Shown: piece after piece, positions 35,082 to 44,213 of the stretch
Position numbering within the stretch: the stretch's first letter is position 1
Layout of the letters: every line of letters starts with the position of its first letter
DNA from: Planctomycetota bacterium
GTDB taxonomy: Bacteria; Planctomycetota; B15-G4; JADJEK01
Reading direction: 5' to 3'
Assembly: GCA_016709145.1 (NCBI GenBank)
Contig: JADJEK010000001.1
Span: forward strand, 372,001-436,000
DNA length: 64,000 bases
Made by a program: the position numbers and the translations under genes
The notes under the pieces: model-generated
What the model saw: only the letters and a program-made list of their open reading frames with translations
Told to the model about the DNA's origin: nothing
The model's database searches: none

Positions 35082-37037
35082 ATGAAGCCGGCCGAACCCG
35101 AAGCCATCGTCTGCCTGCATTGCGACGCGGAGCTACGCGACGCCGCGGTGTTCTGCGACCGCTGCGGAACGGCTCGCGCGCCGCGATCGCCGGCGCCACC
35201 GGCGCCGCGCTGGAGTCTCGTCGTCGCGCTCGCGAGTGTGCTCGGTGTCGCGCTCGGCGCCGGCATCGGATTCTGGCTCGGATGGCGCGCCGCTCCGGTC
35301 CGCGAGATCGTGCGCTTCGAGCCTCGGATCGAATCGGAGCTGAACCCGACGCCGAGCGCGCAGCCTTCCGACTCCGAGACGCAGGGGGCCACCGCTCCCG
35401 ACGACGTCGTCCGCAACGACACCGCGGCCCAGCCGCCGTCCGACGCGGGCGCCGTCGCCGCGGTCGCGCCGCCTCCGTACACGCCGGGTGCGATGCGCCT
35501 CGCGGCGTTGACCGTGGATTCGACTCCTCTGCCGCTCGCGCCGGCCATCGCGGTCGGAGCGTCGCATGTCCTCGCTCCGCTCTCCGCGATCGAGGACGCA
35601 GCGCGTGCGTCGGTACGCGGCAGCGACGGGACGATGCACGACGTGCTCGGCGTGGCGCGGCACGACGTCGCTTACGACCTCGCGCTGCTCGAAGTCGCCG
35701 GCGAACTCGTGCCGGCCACGAAGGGTCTGCGGGCCGATGCGATCGTGCGGCAGGAGATCGGCGCTCTGCTCGCGGTCGACGGTTCCGACACGGCCGGGGA
35801 CGAGCGGTCGACGTGGTTCTCTCCGGGCGACCCCGATCCGTTCAGCGGTGGTCCGCGACTGAAGCTCGAATCTCCCGCGGCGAGTCCGAGCCTGCTCGTC
35901 GACGACGACGGGCGCGTGGTCGGGCTCGTGCCGGGCCAGGACGGTCGCGCGCTCGCGGTGCATACGGCGGCGCGCTGGGCCGAGCGCCCGGGAGCGAGTG
36001 TTCCGCTCGAGCAATTCCGCCAAGTGCTCGGCCAGACGTCGGGTGGATCACGGCTGCGCGAAGCGCGCCGACTGCTCGCGCAACGGCGCTATGGGGATGC
36101 GGCGCGGGCGTTCCTCGACTTGGTGATGGTCGAACCGCGACGACTCGACGAAGCGCGCGCCGATCTCGTCCTCGCCGTGCGCGAAGCGGCGCGCGAAGCG
36201 ACCGGAGCCGGCAATCCCGAGGCCGCACGTGCGCTGCTCGCGTCGGCATTGATGCGCGTGCCGGAAGCGGCCGAGCTTCATGCCGCACGCGGACGCGCGT
36301 TGGGAGCGCTCGGCGACACGACCGCGGCGATCGATGCGTTGCTGCACGCCGGCACGCTCGAGCCCGAGCGCGCGCCGACCTGGACGATCGAGGCGCGCGG
36401 CATCCTGCTCGATGCTGCGCAACGGTTGCGCACCCAGGCGCGGCTGCCCGAAGCGCTCGGGCTGTTGTCGAACGAATGCTCGAAGTTCCCGAACGACGGC
36501 GGCCTGCTGGTCGCGACGGGAGAGTTGGCGTTCGCGCTGCGGCAATTCGCATACGCGGCCGATCTGTTCGGCAAGGCCGCGCGCGTCGATGCTCGCGTCG
36601 CGGCGGATGCTGGGCCGCGAGCGCAACGCGCCGCGGATCTGGCAGGCGGGCCCGGAGCGATCGCGCTCGATTTCGCTCCGCAGGCGAGCGCCATCGTGGT
36701 GTCGGCGCGCGTGAACGGCTCCGCGACGTTGAACCTGCGCATCGACGCCGGCGCGAAGGACGTCGTGCTGACGCAGAGCGCCGCGCGCGCGGCGGGCTAC
36801 ACCGTCGCCGCGCTGCCGCGGGTGCGCAATCCAGCCGATCCGTCGGCCGACGAGATCCCGACCGCGAAGCTGCAATCGCTCAGCGTGAGCGGCGTGTCGA
36901 CGAACGGTCTGCAGATGCTCGTGCAAGACGACGTGGTCGGAGCCGGCGCCGATGGCGTGCTCGGCCAGAGTTGGCTGAGTCGATTTCGCGTGGTCGAGGA
37001 TCGCTCCCTCGGCCGAATGGTGTTGTGGACGAGATAG
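35082..37037 (+). CDS. membrane-anchored zinc-ribbon / trypsin-like / TPR / retropepsin-like fusion protein
   Basis: 651 aa. Residues 11-28 form a double zinc knuckle (CLHCDAELRDAAVFCDRCG). One TM helix follows at about 45-68 (WSLVVALASVLGVALGAGIG), then a Pro/Ala/Asp linker. Residues 140-310 resemble a chymotrypsin-like domain (AIAVGASHVLAPLSAIEDAA, VARHDVAYDLALLEV) but lack the HH and GxSG catalytic motifs, so it is probably inactive. Residues about 320-510 are TPR-like repeats. The last 120 residues resemble a retropepsin domain (NLRIDAGAKDVVLTQSAARA), with D-A-G-A where active proteases have D-T/S-G. The zinc ribbon would be cytoplasmic and the rest periplasmic. Function unknown. Confidence 0.75.
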   Translation: MKPAEPEAIVCLHCDAELRDAAVFCDRCGTARAPRSPAPPAPRWSLVVALASVLGVALGAGIGFWLGWRAAPVREIVRFEPRIESELNPTPSAQPSDSETQGATAPDDVVRNDTAAQPPSDAGAVAAVAPPPYTPGAMRLAALTVDSTPLPLAPAIAVGASHVLAPLSAIEDAARASVRGSDGTMHDVLGVARHDVAYDLALLEVAGELVPATKGLRADAIVRQEIGALLAVDGSDTAGDERSTWFSPGDPDPFSGGPRLKLESPAASPSLLVDDDGRVVGLVPGQDGRALAVHTAARWAERPGASVPLEQFRQVLGQTSGGSRLREARRLLAQRRYGDAARAFLDLVMVEPRRLDEARADLVLAVREAAREATGAGNPEAARALLASALMRVPEAAELHAARGRALGALGDTTAAIDALLHAGTLEPERAPTWTIEARGILLDAAQRLRTQARLPEALGLLSNECSKFPNDGGLLVATGELAFALRQFAYAADLFGKAARVDARVAADAGPRAQRAADLAGGPGAIALDFAPQASAIVVSARVNGSATLNLRIDAGAKDVVLTQSAARAAGYTVAALPRVRNPADPSADEIPTAKLQSLSVSGVSTNGLQMLVQDDVVGAGADGVLGQSWLSRFRVVEDRSLGRMVLWTR

Positions 37038-37054
37038 GCTCGGGTCGCAGGGCC

Positions 37055-37106
37055 CGACGCCCGCTCGGGCGTCGAGGCGAGGCGGGGGGAACGAAGTTCC
37101 CCCCGC
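37055..37106. terminator. two consecutive hairpins after the zinc-ribbon fusion gene
   Basis: 18 bp after the stop codon is an 8-9-bp stem CGACGCCCG/CGGGCGTCG (37055-37074). It is followed by a perfect 11-bp stem GCGGGGGGAAC/GTTCCCCCCGC with a GAA loop (37082-37106). Together they form a probable terminator. The second hairpin also forms the edge of the repeat module that starts at 37107. Confidence 0.6.
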
Positions 37107-37423
37107 GCCCTTGAGTCGCGCGTGAGACTTCACGCGAAGGGACGTCGAGAACGGGCTCTCGGCGACGGAGTGGTTTCCAGGACGCGCGAGCTTGAACCCG
37201 AGGGAGAACTTCGGGTCGCGCTTCGCGCTCCGCGGTGGCGATTGAAGGAATGCACGGGCGGGCACGGACGGGGACGGAGGCGGGTCTGTCCCCGATGTGT
37301 CCCCATGCTCGGACGCCGTTGGCGGCGGTCATCGCTCGCACTCCAACCCTTCGACACGATCGCGCAAGTCTTTGGGAGGCCGTGATGTAGCCCGCGTGCA
37401 TTTGCCGCCGGCAATCGCACGCG
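37107..37423. repeat. dispersed intergenic repeat, copy 2 (inverted relative to copy 1)
   Basis: Read on the minus strand, 37423 to 37162 repeats the core seen at 27616-27870: the same near-palindrome (TGCGATTGCCGGCGGCAAAT), the block GACTTGCGCGATCGTGTCGA, the GGGGACA pair and GAAACCACTCCGTCGCC. It then runs straight into the linker GAGCCCGTTCTCGACGTCCC down to 37107. It fills most of the 443-bp gap between the fusion gene and the EVE gene. No gene is seen in the gap. Confidence 0.75.
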
Positions 37424-37480
37424 CGGTCCGCGCGAAGCGCCGTCGGTCACCGAGTCTCGTTCTCGGGTCTCGGTGATCGG

Positions 37481-37888
37481 TCAGGTCTGGCTCATCGCGA
37501 CGATGAGGTCCCATTGGGTGTCCGTGACCGGGACGACCGAGAGGCGTGAGTTGCGGAAGAGTTCGAAGCCCTCGAGCTTCGGGTTCGCCTTCATCTGCGC
37601 GAGCGTGACCGGGCGCGGCAGTTTCTTCACTGGCTTCACGTCGACGACGACGAGTTTCGGGTCGCCTGCGTTGGGGTCGGCGTAGGGCTTCGACGTGACT
37701 TGCGCGGTGCCGATCGCCGCTCGCTCGTCGTCCGTGTGATAGACGAGCGCTCGATCGCCCGGCACCATCGCGCGCAGGTGGATGAGCGCGAGGTTGTTCG
37801 CGACTCCGTCCCAGGCGGTCTTCTTGTCGCGCACGAGTTCCTCGAACGCGTAGACGGACGGTTCGGTCTTCAACAGCCAGTTCGCCAT
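37481..37888 (-). CDS. EVE domain protein (THYN1-like)
   Basis: 135 aa. It has the family's opening ANWLLKTEPSVYAFEEL and TAWDGVANNLALIHLRAMVP, the core GDRALVYHTDDERAAIGTAQ, and an ending FELFRNSRLSVVPVTDTQW. EVE domains have a PUA-like fold and bind modified bases in DNA or RNA. Stand-alone copies are widespread in bacteria and are sometimes linked to modification-dependent restriction or to tRNA modification; no such genes are adjacent here. Divergent from lhgO with a 44-bp gap. Confidence 0.93.
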   Translation of the reverse strand: MANWLLKTEPSVYAFEELVRDKKTAWDGVANNLALIHLRAMVPGDRALVYHTDDERAAIGTAQVTSKPYADPNAGDPKLVVVDVKPVKKLPRPVTLAQMKANPKLEGFELFRNSRLSVVPVTDTQWDLIVAMSQT

Positions 37889-37932
37889 GGCGCGCGAGCA
37901 TAGCGGCGGGTCTCGCTACGCTCTCGCGCTCC

Positions 37933-39138
37933 ATGACTCTTCGCTGCGACATCGCGATCCTGGGCGGCGGCATCGTCGGACTCGCCACGGCTTGGCGCCT
38001 CGCTCAGGCGTTGCCGGAACGACGTCTGCTCGTGATCGAGAAAGAGAACGCCGTCGCGCGCCACCAGACCGGCCGCAACTCGGGCGTCCTGCACACGGGC
38101 ATCTACTACAAGCCGGGCTCGGCGAAAGCCTTGAACTGCCGCGCCGGCAAAGTCGCGATGGAACGCTTTTGCACCGACTACGGCATCGCGTTCGAGCGCT
38201 GCGGAAAGGTGATCGTCGCGACCCGCGCCGATGAGTCGCCGTTGCTCGAGCGGTTGCTGGCGCGTGGCCGCGAGAACGGTGTGGTCTGCGAGTCGATCGG
38301 CCCCGAACGTCTGCGCGAGCTGGAGCCCCACGTCGCCGGACTGCACGCGATCCACGTGCCCGAGGCCGGCATCGTCGATTACGTCGGGGTGTGTACGACG
38401 CTCGTGCGCTTGCTCGGTGAGCTCGGTCATCGTGTGCTGCTCGCGACGCGCGTCGAACAGATCGCACGGGACTCGAGCGGTCGCGTGCGACTCCTGACCA
38501 GCGGCGACGAGATCGACGCCGGGTTCCTCGTGAACTGCGCGGGGTTGCACTCGGACCGGATCGCGAAGCGCTCGGGCGTCGCCTTCGACGCGCAGATCGT
38601 CCCGTTCCGCGGCGAGTACTTCGAACTCGACCCGCGCCGCCAAGCGCTGTGTCGGAACCTGATCTACCCCGTGCCCGATCCGCAGTTCCCGTTCCTCGGC
38701 GTGCACTTCACGCGCATGGTCAAGGGCGGCGTCGAGTGCGGGCCCAACGCCGTGCTCGCGTTCGCGCGCGAGGGCTACGCGAAACTGCACGTCGACCTCG
38801 GCGACCTCGTCGAAACGCTGACGTACCCAGGCTTCTTGCGGTTGGCCGCGAAGCACTGGCGCACCGGCAGCGGAGAAATGTGGCGCTCGTTCAGCAAGCG
38901 CGCGTTCACGAAGGCGTTGCAACGACTGATCCCCGAGATCCGCGCCGAGGACCTGCGCCCCGCCGAATCCGGCATCCGCGCGCAGGCCGTCGCGCGCGAC
39001 GGCAGCTTGGTCGACGACTTCAAGATCGAGGAACAGGAGTTCGCGATCCACGTGCTGAACGCGCCGTCGCCAGCCGCGACCGCCGCACTCAACATCGGCC
39101 AAGTCGTGGCCGAGCGAGTTGCCGCCCGCACACGCTGA
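37933..39138 (+). CDS. lhgO: L-2-hydroxyglutarate oxidase
   Basis: 401 aa FAD-dependent oxidoreductase of the DAO family. The N-terminal dinucleotide fold is CDIAILGGGIVGLATAWRLA. LhgO-type motifs follow: VARHQTGRNSGVLHTGIYYK, GLHAIHVPEAGIVDYVGVC, FLVNCAGLHSDRIAK and PVPDPQFPFLGVHFTRM. It oxidises L-2-hydroxyglutarate to 2-oxoglutarate, passing electrons to the membrane quinone pool. The length is standard. It is followed after 82 bp by an Ldh-family dehydrogenase on the same strand; the two may be co-transcribed. Confidence 0.93.
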   Translation: MTLRCDIAILGGGIVGLATAWRLAQALPERRLLVIEKENAVARHQTGRNSGVLHTGIYYKPGSAKALNCRAGKVAMERFCTDYGIAFERCGKVIVATRADESPLLERLLARGRENGVVCESIGPERLRELEPHVAGLHAIHVPEAGIVDYVGVCTTLVRLLGELGHRVLLATRVEQIARDSSGRVRLLTSGDEIDAGFLVNCAGLHSDRIAKRSGVAFDAQIVPFRGEYFELDPRRQALCRNLIYPVPDPQFPFLGVHFTRMVKGGVECGPNAVLAFAREGYAKLHVDLGDLVETLTYPGFLRLAAKHWRTGSGEMWRSFSKRAFTKALQRLIPEIRAEDLRPAESGIRAQAVARDGSLVDDFKIEEQEFAIHVLNAPSPAATAALNIGQVVAERVAARTR

Positions 39139-39220
39139 CCCGGACGAAACGGCCGCCGGCGTTCTTGTCCGGGTCGAGTTCGGGCTGGCCGGGTCGCTCG
39201 TGAGTTGTTCTCCTGCGCCC

Positions 39221-40315
39221 ATGGAAACGCCCGTCACCGTTCGCTTTCCGAGTTCGGTCCTGCGCGAGTTCTGCGTGCGGACGTTCTTGCACTTCGGCGT
39301 GCCCGAGGACGACGCGCGTGTCGCCGCCGAAGTGCTCGCGCGCGCGGACCTACGCGGCATCGATTCACATGGCGTCGCTCGCTTGCGGACGTACGTCGAC
39401 ATGCTGACGCTCGGTCGCATCAATCCACGACCGCAGCCCCGCATCGTGCGTGAGTCCGCGAGCACCGCGACGTTCGACGGCGACAACGGTCTCGGCCTCG
39501 TGGTCGGCCCGAAGGCGAACGCACTCGCGATCGAGAAGGCGTGCGCCGCGGGTTCCGGCTTCGTGTCCGTGTGCAACACGAACCACTACGGCATCGCCGG
39601 CTGGTACTCGCTGAAGGCTCTCGAACGCGGCTGCCTCGGCATCTCGATGACGAACTCGACGAAGCTCGTCGCTCCGTTCCACGGCGGCGAGCGCATGCTC
39701 GGCACCAATCCGATCGCGATCGCATTCCCCGGCCTCGAAGAGCCGCCGATCGTGATCGACTTCGCCACCAGCGCGACGGCTTACGGAAAGATCGAGATCG
39801 CGAAGCGACGCGGAACGTCGATCCCCGCGGGTTGGGCCGTCGACTCGACCGGCACCCCCACCGAGGATCCGGACGGGATGATCCACGGCGGCGCGCTCCT
39901 TCCGCTCGGCAGCTTCGCCGAACTCTCGGGTCACAAGGGGTTCTGCCTCGCCGCGATGGTCGACGTCTTGTGCTGCGTGTTGTCCGGAGCGAACTGGGGC
40001 CCGTTCGCGCCACCCTTCGCGCTGCGGCAAGAGATCCCCGCGCGCTCGGTCGGCAAAGGCATCGGTCACTTCTTCGGCGCACTGCGTATCGAGGCGTTCC
40101 TCGACGAAACCGAGTTCAAGCGCCAGATCGACGACTGGATCCGCACGTTCCGCGCGACACGACCGATGCCGGGCACCGAAGGCGTCCGCATCCCCGGCGA
40201 CCCCGAGCGCGAGGCCGAAGCCGACCGCGGCGTCCACGGCGTCCCGCTGATCGAGCCCGTGATTCGCGATCTCGAGGAGATCGGGACGATCATCGGAACT
40301 CGCTTCGGGACGTAG
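39221..40315 (+). CDS. Ldh family malate/L-lactate/ureidoglycolate-type dehydrogenase
   Basis: 364 aa NAD(P)-dependent oxidoreductase. Characteristic motifs are ADLRGIDSHGVARLRTYVDM (catalytic His), NTNHYGIAGWYSLKALERG, MTNSTKLVAPFHGGERMLGT and HKGFCLAAMVDVLCCVLSGA. This family (LDH2/MDH2) reduces or oxidises 2-hydroxyacids such as L-malate, L-lactate, 2,3-diketogulonate or ureidoglycolate; motifs alone do not tell which. The 6-deoxyhexose operon starting at 42198 would give pyruvate and L-lactate, so L-lactate is an attractive but unproven substrate. ATG 39221 is preferred over more upstream starts, which overlap lhgO. Confidence 0.85.
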   Translation: METPVTVRFPSSVLREFCVRTFLHFGVPEDDARVAAEVLARADLRGIDSHGVARLRTYVDMLTLGRINPRPQPRIVRESASTATFDGDNGLGLVVGPKANALAIEKACAAGSGFVSVCNTNHYGIAGWYSLKALERGCLGISMTNSTKLVAPFHGGERMLGTNPIAIAFPGLEEPPIVIDFATSATAYGKIEIAKRRGTSIPAGWAVDSTGTPTEDPDGMIHGGALLPLGSFAELSGHKGFCLAAMVDVLCCVLSGANWGPFAPPFALRQEIPARSVGKGIGHFFGALRIEAFLDETEFKRQIDDWIRTFRATRPMPGTEGVRIPGDPEREAEADRGVHGVPLIEPVIRDLEEIGTIIGTRFGT

Positions 40316-40512
40316 CCGACCGACCCGATCGCGTCCAAGTTCCCGACACGATCCACTTCAAGACAACGGACTGAACGCAAGTTCGGTGTCCTCTTCGCGA
40401 ACCTCGTAGAGTTTCCGCCTCGTCCAAACCACAGGACGGTCGAAGCAATGCACTGCTTCGTCCCGACTGCTGTCCGCAGCGTGCGCGCTCGGACGCGCGA
40501 AGGAGGAAGCTC

Positions 40513-42108
40513 ATGCGTCTTCATCATCTCGTCCTCGGCACCTTGCTCGGGTGCGTCGGATTCGCGGGTTCCGTGGCCTGCGCGCAGGGCGTGCTCAGTG
40601 GCGCCGGCGGCGCGGAAGCACAATCGGAGTTCGGCGCGGCGCTCGCGTCCGGCGCGGATCTCGACGGCGATGGCGTCGTCGATCTGATCGTCGGTGCGCG
40701 CGCCGAGGATGCCGGACTCGTCGACCGCGGCGTCGTGCGCGTGTTCTCGGGCAAGACCGGCGTCGTGACGCAGTCGCTGCTCGGCTCGCAGGCGCAGGCG
40801 CGGTTCGGCACGTCCGTCGCCACGGTCGGTGACGTCAACAGCGATGGAGTCTCCGACTTCCTCGTCGCCGCGCCCGGCGCGGGCCTCGCGTCGATGCGCT
40901 CGGGCAGCAACGGTGCGCAACTGTGGACGGCGCCGTGCGGTTCGCCGTCCGGCGCGGCCTCGCCCGGGCTCGTCTGCGCACTCGGCGACGTCAACGCGGA
41001 CGGCATTCCCGACGTCGCGATCGCTCGGACGAACGCCGTCGACGTGCGCCGCGGCCAGAGCGGCACGCTGCTCGTCTCGATCCCCGATCCGAGCCCCGGG
41101 CCGACACCGACGTTCGGAGCCGTGCTCGCGCCCGCCGGCGACCTCGACTTCGACGGCATCGTCGAACTCGCGATCGGCTCACCGGGAGCGTCGAGCTCGG
41201 GCCTCACGCAGAACGGCACGATCCACATCGCTCGCAGCGACACCGGCGTCGTGATCCGCACGCTGCACGGCGCTGCATCGAACGATCAGCTCGGCGCAGC
41301 GCTCGCGCTCGTCGGCGACGTCGACTTCGACTTCGTCGAGGACCTCGCGGCCGGCTCGCCGGGCTCGTCGTTGTTCAAGCCGAATGGCGGGCTCGCCGAG
41401 ATCCGTTCGGGCGCGAACGGACTGCCGACGTGGATCCTGCTGCCGCCCGCCGCGAATGCGCGCTTCGGCGCCAGCGTGTCCGGCGCCGGACTCCTCGACG
41501 CGAACAGCGCGTTCGACTTCGCCGTCGGCGCGCCGAGCCTCCGCCGCGTGTTGGTCTACTCCGGCGCGTTCGCGTTGCCGCTGCATGAAGTCACGCTCGA
41601 CGCCGCTCCTGGCTTCGGCGAGACCCTCACGTTCCCCGGCGACCTGAACCAGGACGGCGTCACCGACTTGATCGCCGGCGCCCCCGGCACCAGCGCGACC
41701 GACAAGGGCGCGGCGTACGTCGTGTCGGGGCAATGCGGGGGTTCCCCGGCGTACGGCACCGCATGCAAGGGCGCGTTCGCGAAGGCGCCGAAGCTGGCGT
41801 TCAGCGGCTGCCCTGCGCCGCTCGGCGTCGTCGCGATCGCGGTGACCGACCTCGCTCCCGGCACGTTCGGCTTCGTGCTGAGCGGCGCCCAGGCCGGTTC
41901 GACGCCGCTGACCGGCGGATGCACGTCGCTGCTGTCGCAGGTCTATCCCGGCGTGTTCCCCTTCGTCGCCGATGCGCAAGGTTCGGTGCTGTTCGCCGGC
42001 CAGATTCCGCTCGGCCTGACGGGCGCCGTACGACGCTTCCAGGACTTCGCGCTCGGAGCCGGCGGCGCCGTCGCGTCCACGAACGGCGTGACGCTGACGA
42101 TCCCCTGA
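40513..42108 (+). CDS. secreted FG-GAP/integrin-alpha-type beta-propeller protein
   Basis: 531 aa with an AGGAGG site and a signal peptide (MRLHHLVLGTLLGCVGFAGS...ACA). About seven FG-GAP repeats follow, each with a calcium-binding-type D-x-D-x-D-G loop: GADLDGDGVVDLIVGARAED, VGDVNSDGVSDFLVAAPGAG, LGDVNADGIPDVAIARTN, AGDLDFDGIVELAIGSPGAS and PGDLNQDGVTDLIAGAPGTS. The last 120 residues form a separate C-terminal domain (PAYGTACKGAFAKAPKLAFS) common at the end of planctomycete secreted proteins. It is probably a cell-surface or extracellular binding protein. The 197-bp gap upstream holds no gene. Confidence 0.88.
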   Translation: MRLHHLVLGTLLGCVGFAGSVACAQGVLSGAGGAEAQSEFGAALASGADLDGDGVVDLIVGARAEDAGLVDRGVVRVFSGKTGVVTQSLLGSQAQARFGTSVATVGDVNSDGVSDFLVAAPGAGLASMRSGSNGAQLWTAPCGSPSGAASPGLVCALGDVNADGIPDVAIARTNAVDVRRGQSGTLLVSIPDPSPGPTPTFGAVLAPAGDLDFDGIVELAIGSPGASSSGLTQNGTIHIARSDTGVVIRTLHGAASNDQLGAALALVGDVDFDFVEDLAAGSPGSSLFKPNGGLAEIRSGANGLPTWILLPPAANARFGASVSGAGLLDANSAFDFAVGAPSLRRVLVYSGAFALPLHEVTLDAAPGFGETLTFPGDLNQDGVTDLIAGAPGTSATDKGAAYVVSGQCGGSPAYGTACKGAFAKAPKLAFSGCPAPLGVVAIAVTDLAPGTFGFVLSGAQAGSTPLTGGCTSLLSQVYPGVFPFVADAQGSVLFAGQIPLGLTGAVRRFQDFALGAGGAVASTNGVTLTIP

Positions 42109-42197
42109 CGATGGGATGACGGCGACTTCACGCCCCACGGTTCCCTCGTAGACTGCGCGGCCCCACCGGAACCGGGCCGCGAGGCCGCGAGGAACCC

Positions 42198-42968
<771 letters not shown>

Positions 42969-43014
42969 CGAGCCGCGCCTCGTTCGCCAGTCCTCGATTC
43001 GAGTCCCCCACGCC

Positions 43015-43875
43015 ATGAAACTCATCCGCTTCGGTGAGCCCGGTCGCGAACGGCCCGGCGTCCTGCTCCACGACGGCACGCGCATCGACGTTTCGGCCGC
43101 CGTTCGCGATTACGACGAGGCGTTCCTCGGCGGCACGGGCGTACACGACCTCGAGCGCTGGCTCGCGACGAACGCGAACTCCGCGCCGCGCATTGCTCCG
43201 ACGACGCGCCTCGGTCCGCCGATCGCACGGCCGAGCAAGATCCTCTGCATCGGCCTCAACTACGCCGATCACGCCAGGGAGACCGGCGCCGCGATCCCGG
43301 CCGAGCCCGTGCTGTTCGCGAAGGCCACCACCGCGCTGTCGGGGCCGAACGACCCCGTGAAGATCCCGCGCGGCGGCACCAAACTCGACTACGAAGTCGA
43401 ACTCGCCGTGATCATCGGCAAGACGGCGCGCTACGTGCCGCTCGAGAACGCACTCGAGCACGTCGCCGGCTTCGCGCTGCACAACGACTATTCGGAGCGC
43501 GCGTTCCAACTCGAACACGGCGGGCAATGGGTGAAGGGCAAGAGCTGCGACACGTTCGCGCCGCTCGGTCCGTTCCTCGCGACGCAGGACGAAGTCCAGG
43601 ACTTCCGCCGCCTGCGCCTGTGGTTGAACGTCAACGGTCAGAAGCGCCAGGACAGCAACACCGATCAAATGGTGTTCGACGTGCCGCAGATCGTCGCGTA
43701 CTGCTCGCGCTTCATGACGCTGTTGCCCGGCGACGTGATCTCGACCGGCACGCCGCCCGGCGTCGGCCTCGGCTTCAATCCGCCCAACTACCTGAACGAA
43801 GGCGACGTCGTCGACTGCGGCATCGACGGGCTCGGGAGCGCGCAGCAGCGCGTGGTGCGCGAGTCCGACGGATGA
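43015..43875 (+). CDS. fumarylacetoacetate hydrolase family protein (diketo-deoxy-aldonate hydrolase-like)
   Basis: 286 aa. The N-terminal segment MKLIRFGEPGRERPGVLLHD is followed by the FAH core: KILCIGLNYADHARETG, the metal-binding DYEVELAVIIG (E-x-E), LHNDYSERAFQLEH and GDVISTGTPPGVGLGF. These are typical of 2,4-diketo-3-deoxy-L-fuconate/rhamnonate hydrolases, which cut the diketo acid into pyruvate and L-lactate using Mg2+. The assignment to this exact reaction is inferred from the neighbours. Its stop overlaps the mutarotase start (ATGA). Confidence 0.87.
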   Translation: MKLIRFGEPGRERPGVLLHDGTRIDVSAAVRDYDEAFLGGTGVHDLERWLATNANSAPRIAPTTRLGPPIARPSKILCIGLNYADHARETGAAIPAEPVLFAKATTALSGPNDPVKIPRGGTKLDYEVELAVIIGKTARYVPLENALEHVAGFALHNDYSERAFQLEHGGQWVKGKSCDTFAPLGPFLATQDEVQDFRRLRLWLNVNGQKRQDSNTDQMVFDVPQIVAYCSRFMTLLPGDVISTGTPPGVGLGFNPPNYLNEGDVVDCGIDGLGSAQQRVVRESDG

Positions 43876-44213
43876 GGCGATTCGGGCAAGTCATCGGCAT
43901 CCGCAAGGAATGCCTCGACGAGTACCGCCGCATCCACCAGAAGCTCTGGCCGGAGATCGAGTCCGCGATCCGCGCCGCGGGGATCCGCAACTACTCGATC
44001 TTCCACTTCGACATGCATCGGGACGGGTTGCTGTTCGCGTCGTTCGAGTACGACGGACCCGACGACGAGTTCGACGCGCGCATGGCTCGCCTCGCCGCGG
44101 CTCCGCGCATGCGCGAATGGTGGGACATCACCGAGCCCATGCAGATCCCGCTGCCGGGCCGCAAGCCGGGCGCGTGGTGGCTCGATCTCGAGGAGGTGTT
44201 CCACCTTGAGTGA
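43872..44213 (+). CDS. L-rhamnose/L-fucose mutarotase family protein
   Basis: 113 aa dimeric alpha/beta barrel of the L-rhamnose mutarotase (DUF718/RhaM) family. It shows RRFGQVIGIRKECLDEYRRI, KLWPEIESAIRAAGIRNYSI with the conserved W-P and Tyr, and a C-terminal MREWWDITEPMQIPLPGRKP, where the WW pair is characteristic. It interconverts the alpha and beta anomers of a 6-deoxyhexose. Its presence is the best single clue that the operon's substrate is L-rhamnose or L-fucose. Overlaps both neighbours. Confidence 0.9.
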   Translation: MRRFGQVIGIRKECLDEYRRIHQKLWPEIESAIRAAGIRNYSIFHFDMHRDGLLFASFEYDGPDDEFDARMARLAAAPRMREWWDITEPMQIPLPGRKPGAWWLDLEEVFHLE

